Origin: a virus
DNA: 64,000 nucleotides
Virus record (IMG/VR): IMGVR_UViG_3300042308_001511
Span: 280,084 to 344,083 of that record
Reading direction: 5' to 3' (one strand)
This document shows positions 15,126 to 22,390 of this stretch, in pieces. The translations under genes and the position numbers were made by a program. The number at the start of each line of letters is the position of its first letter. Positions within the stretch are counted from its first letter, which is position 1. The notes below the pieces were generated by a model. The model saw only the letters and a list, made by a program, of their open reading frames with translations. It ran no database searches and was not told the DNA's origin.

Positions 15126-15407
15126 TTATTTTAATTTTCGTAGACCATAGAATATAAATGCTTTTTCAATCTGTTCTAAACTATATCCTTTAGATTCTTC
15201 ACCGTTATTAAATTTTTTCTCTAAATCATTCATCTTTCTAGTTATACCAAATAACATAAATCTTGACGAAACTAATTTAGTATACACCACTTGATTATAA
15301 TCAGTAAAATCTATGGTTTTAGACTTCTCTCTGACTATATCAACACATAAATCCCACGTAATTCTTTCTTGTGGTGATAAACTATTAAGTAAATTGGTAT
15401 AACTCAT
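15126..15407 (-). CDS. Helical hypothetical protein, 93 aa
   Basis: MSYTNLLNSLSPQERITWDL, four predicted helices, ending AFIFYGLRKLK. AT-rich codons. No known family and no C-tag. Confidence 0.6.
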   Translation of the reverse strand: MSYTNLLNSLSPQERITWDLCVDIVREKSKTIDFTDYNQVVYTKLVSSRFMLFGITRKMNDLEKKFNNGEESKGYSLEQIEKAFIFYGLRKLK

Positions 15408-15440
15408 ATTGTACAGATTTTAGTAGTGAACTTCGCGAAC

Positions 15441-15728
15441 TCAGTATTCCGCTCCGGAATTTTCCAATACATAATCGAACCAGTCTTCTGGCATGTCGTC
15501 GCAGTTTCCAGCGATTGCATCTGCTAGTACTTTGTTTCTATCTGAATACCCTTCGGCATCAATCACTTCTTTTATGATTGCTGCGGCGTCTTCTTTGGAT
15601 AGTGTCTTTACGAAGTCGGTGATGGGTGTGATGTTCATTACTTCGTAGGGTCCTTTGTCGTCAAAGGAATATGTACCGAATCGGGTTAAGGCTTCGGTTA
15701 GTTTTTGTAAGATGTTTTCTGCGGTCAT
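15441..15728 (-). CDS. Hypothetical protein, 95 aa
   Basis: Start set at MTAENILQKLTEALTRFGTY (15728) because the longer frame runs through the tRNA-like gene. Alpha/beta, acidic: SKEDAAAIIKEVIDAEGY and CDDMPEDWFDYVLENSG. It directly follows the tRNA-like sequence on the same strand. Confidence 0.65.
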   Translation of the reverse strand: MTAENILQKLTEALTRFGTYSFDDKGPYEVMNITPITDFVKTLSKEDAAAIIKEVIDAEGYSDRNKVLADAIAGNCDDMPEDWFDYVLENSGAEY

Positions 15729-15757
15729 GTTTAGAGTTTTTATTTTAAAATTTTTAG

Positions 15758-15873
15758 AGTCAGGACAAGATTCGAACTTGTTATAAGAGAGGTCACTTAC
15801 CGCTGATGGGACTTTCACCATCACCCTCTGTATTGCCATACCACGTTGCGTCTACCAATTCCGCCACCTGACT
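15758..15873 (-). tRNA. tRNA-like gene, class II (Leu-type) with atypical interior
   Basis: Minus strand: 7-bp acceptor stem AGTCAGG/CCTGACT, a D-arm with GCGGAATTGGTAGACGC as in bacterial tRNA-Leu, and a T-arm ACAAG-TTCGAAT-CTTGT. No CCA is encoded. Between D- and T-arm lie 65 bases, about 30 more than in tRNA-Leu. They can fold as nested stems (AGAGG/CCTCT outside GATGG/CCATC), and I cannot place a good 5-bp anticodon stem or a credible anticodon. A pseudo-tRNA, an inserted sequence or a non-canonical tRNA are all possible. Confidence 0.6.
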
Positions 15874-15894
15874 ATTCAAAGATAAGAATTATCC

Positions 15895-16578
15895 CTAATA
15901 AAATCTAAGTAAGATTGTTTTTTCTCCAGAGCGTGCAAATATAAAATCTTTGTATAATATCTCACTATTCGAGAATATACCGTAAATGTAATCCTCCTCA
16001 AAGTCTGCCTCGTAAATCTCTTCAGTGGTCATAACCCTTCTACCCCTCTTACCAAATATGAAATTAGAGTCCTCTATAAGAACCATTTGATTCTCGTTTA
16101 CGTGATCCATCACATAGTCACCATCATCATCACGTGTTGTCTGTTTATTTGACTGTCCCAAAAAGTCACTAAGATCAAACTCTATTGCTAATGAGTTCCT
16201 ACATTCATAGATATTGTACAACTCTTTGTATCCATACTCCTTAACGGTATCTGCAGGGTCATATACAATAAACTTTCCACCTACCGTTTTTAGTACCACC
16301 CAATGTTTTATGTTACCGTAGTAAACTGCAAGCATCCAAACTTTGTCGGGGTTTTGTAAGAAATAATTGAGAGGAGTTTCCGCCATAACCCGGTGCTTTA
16401 TACCGAGTTTATTTATTATGTCATGCATTCTTGGCCAAGGTGTGCCACCGATTCTGGTAGGAGACATATCGAATATATCTTGTATACCCAGTTCTTCTCG
16501 GTAACCAACAGCACTCATAATCATTCTGAGAGACGTTGGTCCACAAGATGATCCACAATTTTGGTTAAGGTGTTTCAT
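15895..16578 (-). CDS. C39-like (papain-fold) cysteine protease
   Basis: 227 aa: QNCGSSCGPTSLRMI near the N-terminus gives oxyanion Gln6 and nucleophile Cys12 in the CGP motif. HWVVLKTVGGKFIVYDPAD supplies His92 and Asp107, the order expected for peptidase C39-like enzymes. The C-terminal ~100 residues are an acidic extension with no known match. It has no signal peptide, so it probably acts in the cytoplasm. Its start abuts the stop of the GNAT gene, suggesting a two-gene unit. A maturation protease, deamidase or transglutaminase-like role would share this fold. Confidence 0.75.
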   Translation of the reverse strand: MKHLNQNCGSSCGPTSLRMIMSAVGYREELGIQDIFDMSPTRIGGTPWPRMHDIINKLGIKHRVMAETPLNYFLQNPDKVWMLAVYYGNIKHWVVLKTVGGKFIVYDPADTVKEYGYKELYNIYECRNSLAIEFDLSDFLGQSNKQTTRDDDGDYVMDHVNENQMVLIEDSNFIFGKRGRRVMTTEEIYEADFEEDYIYGIFSNSEILYKDFIFARSGEKTILLRFY

Positions 16579-17289
16579 TTAGAATAAGTTTAAGTATTGA
16601 GTTATTTCTTTTATCTCTTCAGGGTCAAAGGCACTTAGTAGTTCATCACCTTGTATTTCTTCCAAACTTTTCCCTTCTTTAGCGAGTTCTTCTATGTAGT
16701 CCGCTGCTGACTTTTTATTGGTCTCGTAGAATGCGAGGTGTTCAGTTGTTGGATACTTATCGATTGTACCGTCGTATACTTCTATGGTGAAGTAAACACC
16801 ATCTAAGTCGTTAAAGAGTTTCCTACTTTTCAACCAGTGATCTATGTTCTTTAGTCCGTGGAATGCTTGGCCCCATATGAACTTTACATCCGGTCTTGGG
16901 TTTTCTTTGTAGTAGTATTTAAGCATGTGTCCAATACCTTTTTCTTTATGGTCTGGATGCACAAATAAAGAAACACCTTCTATACCTGTAGAGTCGTCAC
17001 CTTCAAAGTCGTAGAAGTTACCGATTATGACTGGGAGCTTTGTTTTTTTGAGTATATACCCACCTACAATTTCACCGTTTATTTCTGCTACAATTGAAAC
17101 TGAATAATCAAGTTTATTGATAGAGTATTGGTCGTGTTTTTCTTTGGTCTTTGGATCTGCTAAGTCGCCCCAGAATTTACCAAAGTATTGGAACTTAATA
17201 TCCATACAGGTTCTCACATCGGCTTCAGTCATTGGTCTTATCGTTATGCCTTTGTTTAGAAATCCTTCGTATGTTTTCAGTATTTTCAT
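16579..17289 (-). CDS. N-tagged GNAT-family N-acetyltransferase
   Basis: 236 aa. N-tag MKILKTYEGFLNKG, then IRPMTEADVRTCMDIKFQYF (typical GNAT first strand and helix), INGEIVGGYIL, and VSLFVHPDHKEKGIGHMLKY, the acetyl-CoA-binding V-x-P-x-x-x-x-K-G-I-G signature (R replaced by K). The last ~60 residues are an extra helical region. Target unknown. If the N-tag directs packaging, this would be an injected acetyltransferase, analogous in logic to the injected T4 Alt. It is followed at once by the C39-like protease. Confidence 0.8.
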   Translation of the reverse strand: MKILKTYEGFLNKGITIRPMTEADVRTCMDIKFQYFGKFWGDLADPKTKEKHDQYSINKLDYSVSIVAEINGEIVGGYILKKTKLPVIIGNFYDFEGDDSTGIEGVSLFVHPDHKEKGIGHMLKYYYKENPRPDVKFIWGQAFHGLKNIDHWLKSRKLFNDLDGVYFTIEVYDGTIDKYPTTEHLAFYETNKKSAADYIEELAKEGKSLEEIQGDELLSAFDPEEIKEITQYLNLF

Positions 17290-17310
17290 AGGTGTGTTTT
17301 TATTTATAGA

Positions 17311-17320
17311 GTATATATTT
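17311..17320 (-). promoter_or_regulatory. TATATA box upstream of the GNAT gene
   Basis: Minus strand AAATATATAC, 21 bases before the ATG at 17289. Spacing is longer than in most N-tag genes. Confidence 0.4.
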
Positions 17321-17350
17321 CACGTAGAAAATACGTTCTCTTTAGTAGCG

Positions 17351-17572
17351 TCAAATTTCATCTTGTTCTTTGATATGTTCTTTGATATCTCCAATACAAT
17401 TGATTCCTTGGTTGCTATTATCTATAGCTACTACTTCTAAATCATTAGGTAATAATTCGCCTAATTTTTTAACCCAGGTCAATCTTACTTTACCGTTACC
17501 AATTCCTACTCTTCTAGCAATTGGTATTATTTCTCCGGTGCTAGGTATTTTTACTCCAAATGTCGTGCTCAT
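17351..17572 (-). CDS. Small hypothetical protein, 73 aa
   Basis: MSTTFGVKIPSTGEIIPIAR, then VRLTWVKKLGELLPNDLEVV: a compact beta-rich N-terminus and an acidic end (DIKEHIKEQDEI). No known family. Confidence 0.6.
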   Translation of the reverse strand: MSTTFGVKIPSTGEIIPIARRVGIGNGKVRLTWVKKLGELLPNDLEVVAIDNSNQGINCIGDIKEHIKEQDEI

Positions 17573-17594
17573 ACTTTTTATGTTTTAAGATTTT

Positions 17595-17948
17595 TTATTC
17601 GAGAACCAGGTCAATCTTCAACTCTCTAATCTCTTCGTCTGTTAGAGCTCCTATTTGTGCCACTCGGTCTAATATAATCTTTTCTAAATCAGTGGCCAAG
17701 CGTACTTCACGGTCGTACACAGAGACTCTTTTTCCACTCAAATAAGGATAGGTGTTTTGACCGTCTTTTCTGAGGAACTCATTACTGGACTTCCGCCACA
17801 TATGGTTCATATTACTGAAGGTCAATCCAAATACTAACGCGTTGGCAAAATCATCGTTCTGTGTGGTGTAAGGTCGTATAAGGCACCAGCTACCATCGTG
17901 TTCGTCGGTGATGAGGTATGTCTCGTCTTTTATGAATGTTCTTTTCAT
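17595..17948 (-). CDS. C-tag variant protein, 117 aa
   Basis: MKRTFIKDETYLITDEHDGS, CLIRPYTTQNDDFANALVFG, and the ending LTDEEIRELKIDLVLE, the x-LL class of tag. It matches the broken gene at 24134-24470 in layout (FIxxETYxxxxxxG, later LTExEIRDIKI), so these are paralogs. Start overlaps the stop of the KGF gene upstream. Confidence 0.7.
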   Translation of the reverse strand: MKRTFIKDETYLITDEHDGSWCLIRPYTTQNDDFANALVFGLTFSNMNHMWRKSSNEFLRKDGQNTYPYLSGKRVSVYDREVRLATDLEKIILDRVAQIGALTDEEIRELKIDLVLE

Positions 17949-18241
17949 ACACCCAGTTCTTTAAGTCTTTCTTCTCTTATATGTTGTAAGTATTCCGCGA
18001 GAGGATAAATTACGCCCCAACTGTTAGACCACGATGTATTGGCTTCGTTGCTGTAGTCTCTATCCCATTCTCTAGGAAATCGAACTTCGAATCTCGGTCC
18101 GACGCCGTGTGGTCCTTCAGATATCTTTTTAACAATTCCTTCGACACCGATGAATCGTTCCTTAGATTCGGTCCAATCTAGGTTTGCCGAGTTTAGTTCG
18201 TGGAATCTGAATCCTTTTACTTTACTGCCTTTCTCTATCAC
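17945..18241 (-). CDS. KGF-family C-tag protein, GTG start
   Basis: I propose GTG 18241 (MIEKGSKVKGFRFHELNS), since an upstream ATG at 18274 would run through two TATATTTG boxes. Contains FIGVEGIVKKI, GVIYPLAEYLQHI and the tag REERLKELGV. The Ile to Val end is conservative. Confidence 0.7.
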   Translation of the reverse strand: MIEKGSKVKGFRFHELNSANLDWTESKERFIGVEGIVKKISEGPHGVGPRFEVRFPREWDRDYSNEANTSWSNSWGVIYPLAEYLQHIREERLKELGV

Positions 18242-18249
18242 TTTTTTTA

Positions 18250-18266
18250 CAAATATAACAAATATA
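18250..18266 (-). promoter_or_regulatory. Tandem TATATTTG boxes
   Basis: Two perfect TAnnTTTG boxes 9 bases apart (plus 18250-18257 and 18259-18266), the nearer 8 bases from the proposed GTG. Confidence 0.5.
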
Positions 18267-18270
18267 AGAA

Positions 18271-18465
18271 TCATTCTGTAACCTTTATTATGTCGTTCGA
18301 AAAATAATCGCTAACTTTTTCTTCCTCTCCATATGGTCTGAAGTAAAGAAGACCGTCTCTTTTGTAGATCCTGTGTTGACCCGCTTGTTGTACATCTACC
18401 AGGTCTCCATCCGCGAGTTCGTTGTCGAACTTGTCTATACATTTTATTTTCATGTTGTCTCTCAT
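18271..18465 (-). CDS. Small basic barrel-like protein, 64 aa
   Basis: MRDNMKIKCIDKFDNELADG, DLVDVQQAGQHRIYKRDGLL. Short alternating strands with a Cys near the start, perhaps a minimal CIS-type barrel lacking the tag. Start may be the internal MKIKC. Confidence 0.6.
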   Translation of the reverse strand: MRDNMKIKCIDKFDNELADGDLVDVQQAGQHRIYKRDGLLYFRPYGEEEKVSDYFSNDIIKVTE

Positions 18466-18548
18466 GTCGTTTTTTTAGTAAAGATAAGGTGGTGGTTTGG
18501 TGTCCACAACGGACAATTGTCCTCATTTGTTTTAGGGTAAATAATAAT

Positions 18549-18557
18549 AATATATAC
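18549..18557 (+). promoter_or_regulatory. TATATA box before an N-tag gene
   Basis: AATATATAC then tcgt-ATG at 18562, preceded by an AT-rich run. Confidence 0.45.
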
Positions 18558-18561
18558 TCGT

Positions 18562-19227
18562 ATGAAAATTAGAATGTTTGAGAATTGGTCACAAGACTTC
18601 GTGACAGATTTCACCGACAACGGTTTCGATGTTGATGTGAATGAATATACTATCAACGGACAGTATAAGGGTAAGTTCGTGGTTACACAGGTTTCCAGGT
18701 GGTTCGACGATATGTTGGGTAAGATAGATACCGAGTACAATATAATGAGGACTAAGACATTCTTTAATTCGATTACAGGGAATGCCAACTTCGAGGTTGT
18801 TGTTGCACCTCCTACGAGTGGAAACTCGATTGAGTTTATGTTGGATGGTGTCAAGCATGAGTTCTATATAAAATATGTCAGGTGTTTCGGTAGCGGATCT
18901 GAAATAGGCCTTGCGTTTGTGGGTAACCGTGGTGATGGAGATTCTGGAACGATTTATATCAGTGTAGTTGAGAGTCCTGTGAGGAAGACGAAGAAGATCC
19001 GTTTTGGTTACAACAACAGGACCAAAAACGTTCTTGTGTCGATGGATGTAGTGGGTAAGCTACTGGAACTAATCATCTCAGATAAATTAGAGGTAGGTGA
19101 TTATGGTGAGAGAAAGAAGTATAGTGAGTTAACTAATGAAGAGCTAATTATTCGTAAATTTGATGGTGGGATGACCAAGCAGAAGTTCGATTTACATATA
19201 GATGCAATAAAGAGTGTAGTGAGATGA
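18562..19227 (+). CDS. N-tagged hypothetical protein, 221 aa
   Basis: MKIRMFENWSQDFVTDFTDN is a shortened N-tag (no Y/F at the usual place). Mixed alpha/beta body with VAPPTSGNSIEFMLDG and FGSGSEIGLAFVGNRGDGDS. The C-terminus is basic. Its stop overlaps the start of the next N-tag gene (ATGAGATG), so the two are one operon. Confidence 0.75.
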   Translation: MKIRMFENWSQDFVTDFTDNGFDVDVNEYTINGQYKGKFVVTQVSRWFDDMLGKIDTEYNIMRTKTFFNSITGNANFEVVVAPPTSGNSIEFMLDGVKHEFYIKYVRCFGSGSEIGLAFVGNRGDGDSGTIYISVVESPVRKTKKIRFGYNNRTKNVLVSMDVVGKLLELIISDKLEVGDYGERKKYSELTNEELIIRKFDGGMTKQKFDLHIDAIKSVVR

Positions 19228-19856
19228 GGTACATAAAACTATATGAAGAGTTCTCCAAGAACGAGTTCGACCAGGTGATGATGTCAATCTGTGAGGATAT
19301 GTCCTTCGAGGTCTACGAAGATTTCCCTTCTACTGAGGATGTAAGGGTCTACTTGGTGGACGGTTTACCTAACATAGATCGTTCTAGGTATGAAGAGTAT
19401 TTGGGTGATGATTGGCATATTATTTCGAAAGAGTACAGGTATCTCGATAAGTGTATGGTTAGTTTCGTGAAGGGTGAGCCTAGTGATGCAGCTCTTAAGT
19501 GGTTGGAGGATGTGTATGGTGACCTGAGACGAGAAGAGGAGCATCTTCCTTCGACTGAATGGGGAGCTTATGGTGAGAAGGCGGGTATTTCCTACAACTA
19601 CATTGATGGTACTGGTAGGAAGATACTATCATTCGTTGTGCGTGATGTTTTAAATCAATCGATGGATCCGTTCGATATGGAATCTTCGGGTGGTACGAAA
19701 GTATATTTCAACACTGATGTGCGTGACTTCCTACGAGCTTGTTTCGGTCTGTCGGATTTATTTGCACATATTCTAAGAGATATAGTAAATATTTGGATTA
19801 AGGATGTGTATGGTATAAACGGTCATGTCTATCTTCTTCCTCCTAATAACAGGTAG
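19224..19856 (+). CDS. N-tagged protein, 210 aa
   Basis: MRYIKLYEEFSKNEFDQVMM, a paralog of 12621-13055 over the first ~100 residues (QVMMSICEDMSF, VYLVDGLPNIDRSRYEEYLG). The C-terminal half, with DPFDMESSGGTKVYFNTD, is not in the shorter paralog. Unknown function. Confidence 0.75.
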   Translation: MRYIKLYEEFSKNEFDQVMMSICEDMSFEVYEDFPSTEDVRVYLVDGLPNIDRSRYEEYLGDDWHIISKEYRYLDKCMVSFVKGEPSDAALKWLEDVYGDLRREEEHLPSTEWGAYGEKAGISYNYIDGTGRKILSFVVRDVLNQSMDPFDMESSGGTKVYFNTDVRDFLRACFGLSDLFAHILRDIVNIWIKDVYGINGHVYLLPPNNR

Positions 19857-19858
19857 TT

Positions 19859-20116
19859 TTAGATTCCTAGTTGATTGAGTTTGTTTTCTCTCATCTCTAC
19901 CGCGAAGTAATTTTTGAGTATTTCTCTGTCGTGAAATTGAATGTTCTTGTGAGTTATCTCGACCGTTTCTAATGGATCTGGATTGTAGTCGCTGTATGTT
20001 AGTTCGTAGTCAATGAATCTAATATATATTCGCCATCGATCGTAATTGAATCTACCAGAGTTCTTTACGACCTCTTTAAACCCTATGCTTTTTATTTCTC
20101 TTATTAGGTCTTCCAT
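19859..20116 (-). CDS. C-tag protein, 85 aa
   Basis: MEDLIREIKSIGFKEVVKNS, then strands (RWRIYIRFIDYELTYSDYNP) and the tag MRENKLNQLGI. The alpha-beta layout differs from the KGF and CIS barrels. The tag is kept at a convergent operon end with no gene downstream. Confidence 0.7.
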   Translation of the reverse strand: MEDLIREIKSIGFKEVVKNSGRFNYDRWRIYIRFIDYELTYSDYNPDPLETVEITHKNIQFHDREILKNYFAVEMRENKLNQLGI

Positions 20117-20117
20117 A

Positions 20118-20576
20118 TTATGGATTTTTATCGGTGCACATCTCTTTTTTAATCGCTTCTTCCACCTTGGAATACCAGGTGGCAGTGGAGGTGGTTGGTG
20201 GACTCACCTCTCGTTTGAGTGCGTCTTCTACCTTATAATAGTATTGGAATTTCGTTGGATCAGGTGTACCCACCTCTCGTTTGAGTGCGTCTTCTACCAG
20301 CACCTTCGTTATTGCTTGTATTTCCTCGTATTTCAAATGGAAATTGGATTCGAAAAACTCCCAGTATTTATAATAGTGTGTCCAGAATTTTTCATTTTTA
20401 CAATCCTGGTAGAATATCCATTGACCATCTTTATGATATATGAATTCTAATCCATCTTCATTATATACATTACAATTGATAATCTCAATTCCTGACGTAA
20501 TTTCGCAGAACAGGTCTATGACAGTGTTTTGGTTCCCCATCAGTAAATCAATCTTTATGTCTCTTACTTCTTTCAT
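20118..20576 (-). CDS. Protein with three 22-residue repeats and an N-terminal tag-like start
   Basis: Start MKEVRDIKIDLLMGNQ at 20576 follows the upstream stop. RDIKIDLL is the x-LL tag pattern but at the N-terminus. A domain of mixed strands and helices follows. The last ~55 residues are VEDALKREV-type repeats (VEDALKREVGTPDPTK, VEDALKREVSPPTTST, VEEAIKKEM), the first two nearly identical in DNA. The repeats would be short amphipathic helices separated by Pro/Thr linkers. Confidence 0.65.
   Translation of the reverse strand: MKEVRDIKIDLLMGNQNTVIDLFCEITSGIEIINCNVYNEDGLEFIYHKDGQWIFYQDCKNEKFWTHYYKYWEFFESNFHLKYEEIQAITKVLVEDALKREVGTPDPTKFQYYYKVEDALKREVSPPTTSTATWYSKVEEAIKKEMCTDKNP
20205..20298 (-). 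repeat. Two 28-base coding repeats
   Basis: The same 28 bases occur at 20205-20232 and 20271-20298, 66 bases apart (22 codons), and encode the VEDALKREV units. A third, diverged unit lies near 20138. This suggests recent duplication. Confidence 0.75.
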
Positions 20577-20839
20577 TAGTCTAAAAGTTCTTCTTCTCTT
20601 GCATAAAACTGTTCGCCATTTTCGTCGGTGAAATAGTAGATATAATTTCCACCTTTCATACCACATTTGTCTATGGTTATAATCTTCCCATCCATCTTTA
20701 CCTTATCTCCTTTGTAGAATAATGGCATACTTATCCAATGGGGAAAAAGGTCTAGCACCTGTTGTACTTTACCATTGTCTCCGATTATCTCTTTTATCTT
20801 TCTTTCGAATCCTGATAGGTTGTCCATTTCTTCTTTCAT
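20576..20839 (-). CDS. C-tag variant protein, 87 aa
   Basis: Start set at MKEEMDNLSGFERKIKEIIG (20839). Helical N-terminus, then a barrel-like stretch (FYKGDKVKMDGKIITIDKCG). The end AREEELLD is a shortened tag. Function unknown. Confidence 0.6.
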   Translation of the reverse strand: MKEEMDNLSGFERKIKEIIGDNGKVQQVLDLFPHWISMPLFYKGDKVKMDGKIITIDKCGMKGGNYIYYFTDENGEQFYAREEELLD

Positions 20840-20862
20840 AGGTACAATATACGGAAAATAAT

Positions 20863-21138
20863 TTACCTCATCTCTATTTCCTCTAATGATACAACGTTCA
20901 CCTCTGCCAGTGTGTGGTATTTTGCCCACTGCTCTATGTAGATGCCACGCATCGGATCATCATCATCGTTTAGTTTCTCGTCAATCTCGCGGTAGTATTC
21001 TTTCACTTTCACTAAGAGTTTGTTTGCCTTTTCTACGTAGGCAAGTGCGAGTTCTTTGTCATTGGTTACGAACAGGTTACCTCTGTGGAAGTCGTCCCAA
21101 CTTCCGCTTGTGTATGTTATTATGTACATATTTTTCAT
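20863..21138 (-). CDS. Hypothetical protein, 91 aa
   Basis: Start MKNMYIITYTSGSWDDFHRG at 21138 overlaps the stop upstream. GNLFVTNDKELALAYVEKAN and a coiled helix with EIDEKLNDDDDP follow. This resembles small phage proteins of a Fis-like alpha/beta type; no family is named. Confidence 0.65.
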   Translation of the reverse strand: MKNMYIITYTSGSWDDFHRGNLFVTNDKELALAYVEKANKLLVKVKEYYREIDEKLNDDDDPMRGIYIEQWAKYHTLAEVNVVSLEEIEMR

Positions 21139-21386
21139 TGTATTTCTAATTTGTTCAATTGTCTTTCTCTCCACTCTTTTTGTGTGTAAAATCTTTCTTC
21201 AATATCACCGCCGACCCAATGTGGAATACCATCTCCGTTTGTATTTTTTATGATGCTACCTGGCCCGTCTACGAAAGTAATTTCATACATATCACCTGGT
21301 ATGAAATGGTATTCATAAGACCCTCCGGTTTTACCATATAGTGCGGTATAGGGTTTATTAACATAGATTATATCTCCTACTTTCAT
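21135..21386 (-). CDS. CIS-like C-tag protein, 83 aa
   Basis: MKVGDIIYVNKPYTALYGKT, HFIPGDMYEITFVDGPGSII, and the end YTQKEWRERQLNKLEIQ, a tag in which Gly is lost and Gln added. The barrel with GDMYEIT fits the CIS family although the Cys is absent. Confidence 0.7.
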   Translation of the reverse strand: MKVGDIIYVNKPYTALYGKTGGSYEYHFIPGDMYEITFVDGPGSIIKNTNGDGIPHWVGGDIEERFYTQKEWRERQLNKLEIQ

Positions 21387-21724
21387 ATTCCTAGTTCTAT
21401 TAGTCTCTGTTCTCGTATCTCACGGAGATACTCTTTTATAGGATAGCACCATTTCCTTGGCGGCACTTCCTCTAAACGATAATCTCCTTCATTCGAACTT
21501 GATAATACTAATCTTTCAATTTCCTCATCAGGAAGGATTTCGAATTGTATGGTTATGTAGTTTTCATTCGGTGTTCTGGATTCGTATACTATTTCTACTA
21601 TTGATCCCTCGCGACCGATGTATTTCTCCATACGTTGATCCCAGTACATATTCGAAGAGTTTTTCTTATTTGTGAACCTGAACCCTTTTGCTTTTTGTCC
21701 TAACTCTAGTGTACCTACTTTCAT
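21383..21724 (-). CDS. KGF-family C-tag protein, 113 aa
   Basis: MKVGTLELGQKAKGFRFTNK from ATG 21724 (ATGA overlap). KYIGREGSIVEIVYES, a long insert of acidic strands, KWCYPIKEYLREIREQRLIE-LGI. It is the longest KGF copy and shows that the insert between GxEG and YP is the variable region. Confidence 0.75.
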   Translation of the reverse strand: MKVGTLELGQKAKGFRFTNKKNSSNMYWDQRMEKYIGREGSIVEIVYESRTPNENYITIQFEILPDEEIERLVLSSSNEGDYRLEEVPPRKWCYPIKEYLREIREQRLIELGI

Positions 21725-21921
21725 ATCCCCAGTTCTTCCAGCTGTTTCTCTCTCCACTTATTCATTGGTATTACCGTTCTTATATTATGCCAGGTAAAAT
21801 AACCTTTATCATCAACTATTTTATAGTCAAAATAAGTTTGGTCGATAACGTCATATGCCTTACCATAGGTGAGGTTCGTAGTTGTGCCGTAGCTGATCTC
21901 GCTTATACAAACAACTTTCAT
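21721..21921 (-). CDS. CIS-family C-tag protein, 66 aa
   Basis: MKVVCISEISYGTTTNLTYG, KAYDVIDQTYFDYKIVDDKG, VIPMNKWREKQLEELGI: a textbook copy of the family. The start is fixed by MKxxCIS sisters; the frame continues upstream without meaning. Confidence 0.75.
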   Translation of the reverse strand: MKVVCISEISYGTTTNLTYGKAYDVIDQTYFDYKIVDDKGYFTWHNIRTVIPMNKWREKQLEELGI

Positions 21922-21922
21922 T

Positions 21923-22318
21923 TCATTTCGTTTTTGTAATCTCTTTGTCGAAGCAGTATAGAGCATCCAGAACCTCTTTCTTTGTGTCGAAGTTGTTCCA
22001 TTCGTTGAAGTAATCGAAAACACACCCGTCTACGCCGTCTGCGTAAATAGATACTTCCCACCACTTTGTCTCACACTCTTCGTTGAATATATCCACCGTG
22101 AAGTTCTTGCCGTGGTATGTGTACCACCCAATCCCATTTTTGGTCACTTTGATACCGTCTTCTTTCAGGATCTCACCGAAAGACTTTGGCTTACACAGCT
22201 TGGCCCACTTCTTCGCTAGTTTGTCGTACTGAGATTTATAGTCAGTGTAGTTCATCTTACCTGCTTTATAGTCTTCACCAAGTGTCAGAATGTTTTGTTT
22301 TATTTCTTCGTGTGTCAT
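21923..22318 (-). CDS. Hypothetical protein, 131 aa
   Basis: MTHEEIKQNILTLGEDYKAG, helical N-terminus with DYKSQYDKLAKKWAKLCKP, then an alpha/beta domain (FTVDIFNEECETKWWEVSIY). No C-tag. It carries its own TATATTTG box at 22337-22344, about 18 bases upstream. Confidence 0.65.
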   Translation of the reverse strand: MTHEEIKQNILTLGEDYKAGKMNYTDYKSQYDKLAKKWAKLCKPKSFGEILKEDGIKVTKNGIGWYTYHGKNFTVDIFNEECETKWWEVSIYADGVDGCVFDYFNEWNNFDTKKEVLDALYCFDKEITKTK

Positions 22319-22336
22319 CGCAGTGGGTTTGTTTAA

Positions 22337-22344
22337 CAAATATA
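22337..22344 (-). promoter_or_regulatory. TATATTTG box
   Basis: Perfect TAnnTTTG on the minus strand, 18 bases before ATG 22318; likely first promoter of the minus run down to about 19.9 kb. Confidence 0.5.
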
Positions 22345-22390
22345 GTTAAATGGTTTAACACCTCATCATATCCCCCATTGTATTTTTATT

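Noticed and set aside
15729-15839. N-terminal extension of 15441 through the tRNA-like gene
   Set aside because: It is the reverse-strand reading of an RNA gene; the ATG at 15728 is a better start.
15758-15873. Group I intron in the tRNA-like gene
   Set aside because: Only about 30 extra bases; far too short for a self-splicing intron.
20205-20298. CRISPR array
   Set aside because: The repeats are in frame with a coding gene, only two to three units, with no spacer or cas context.
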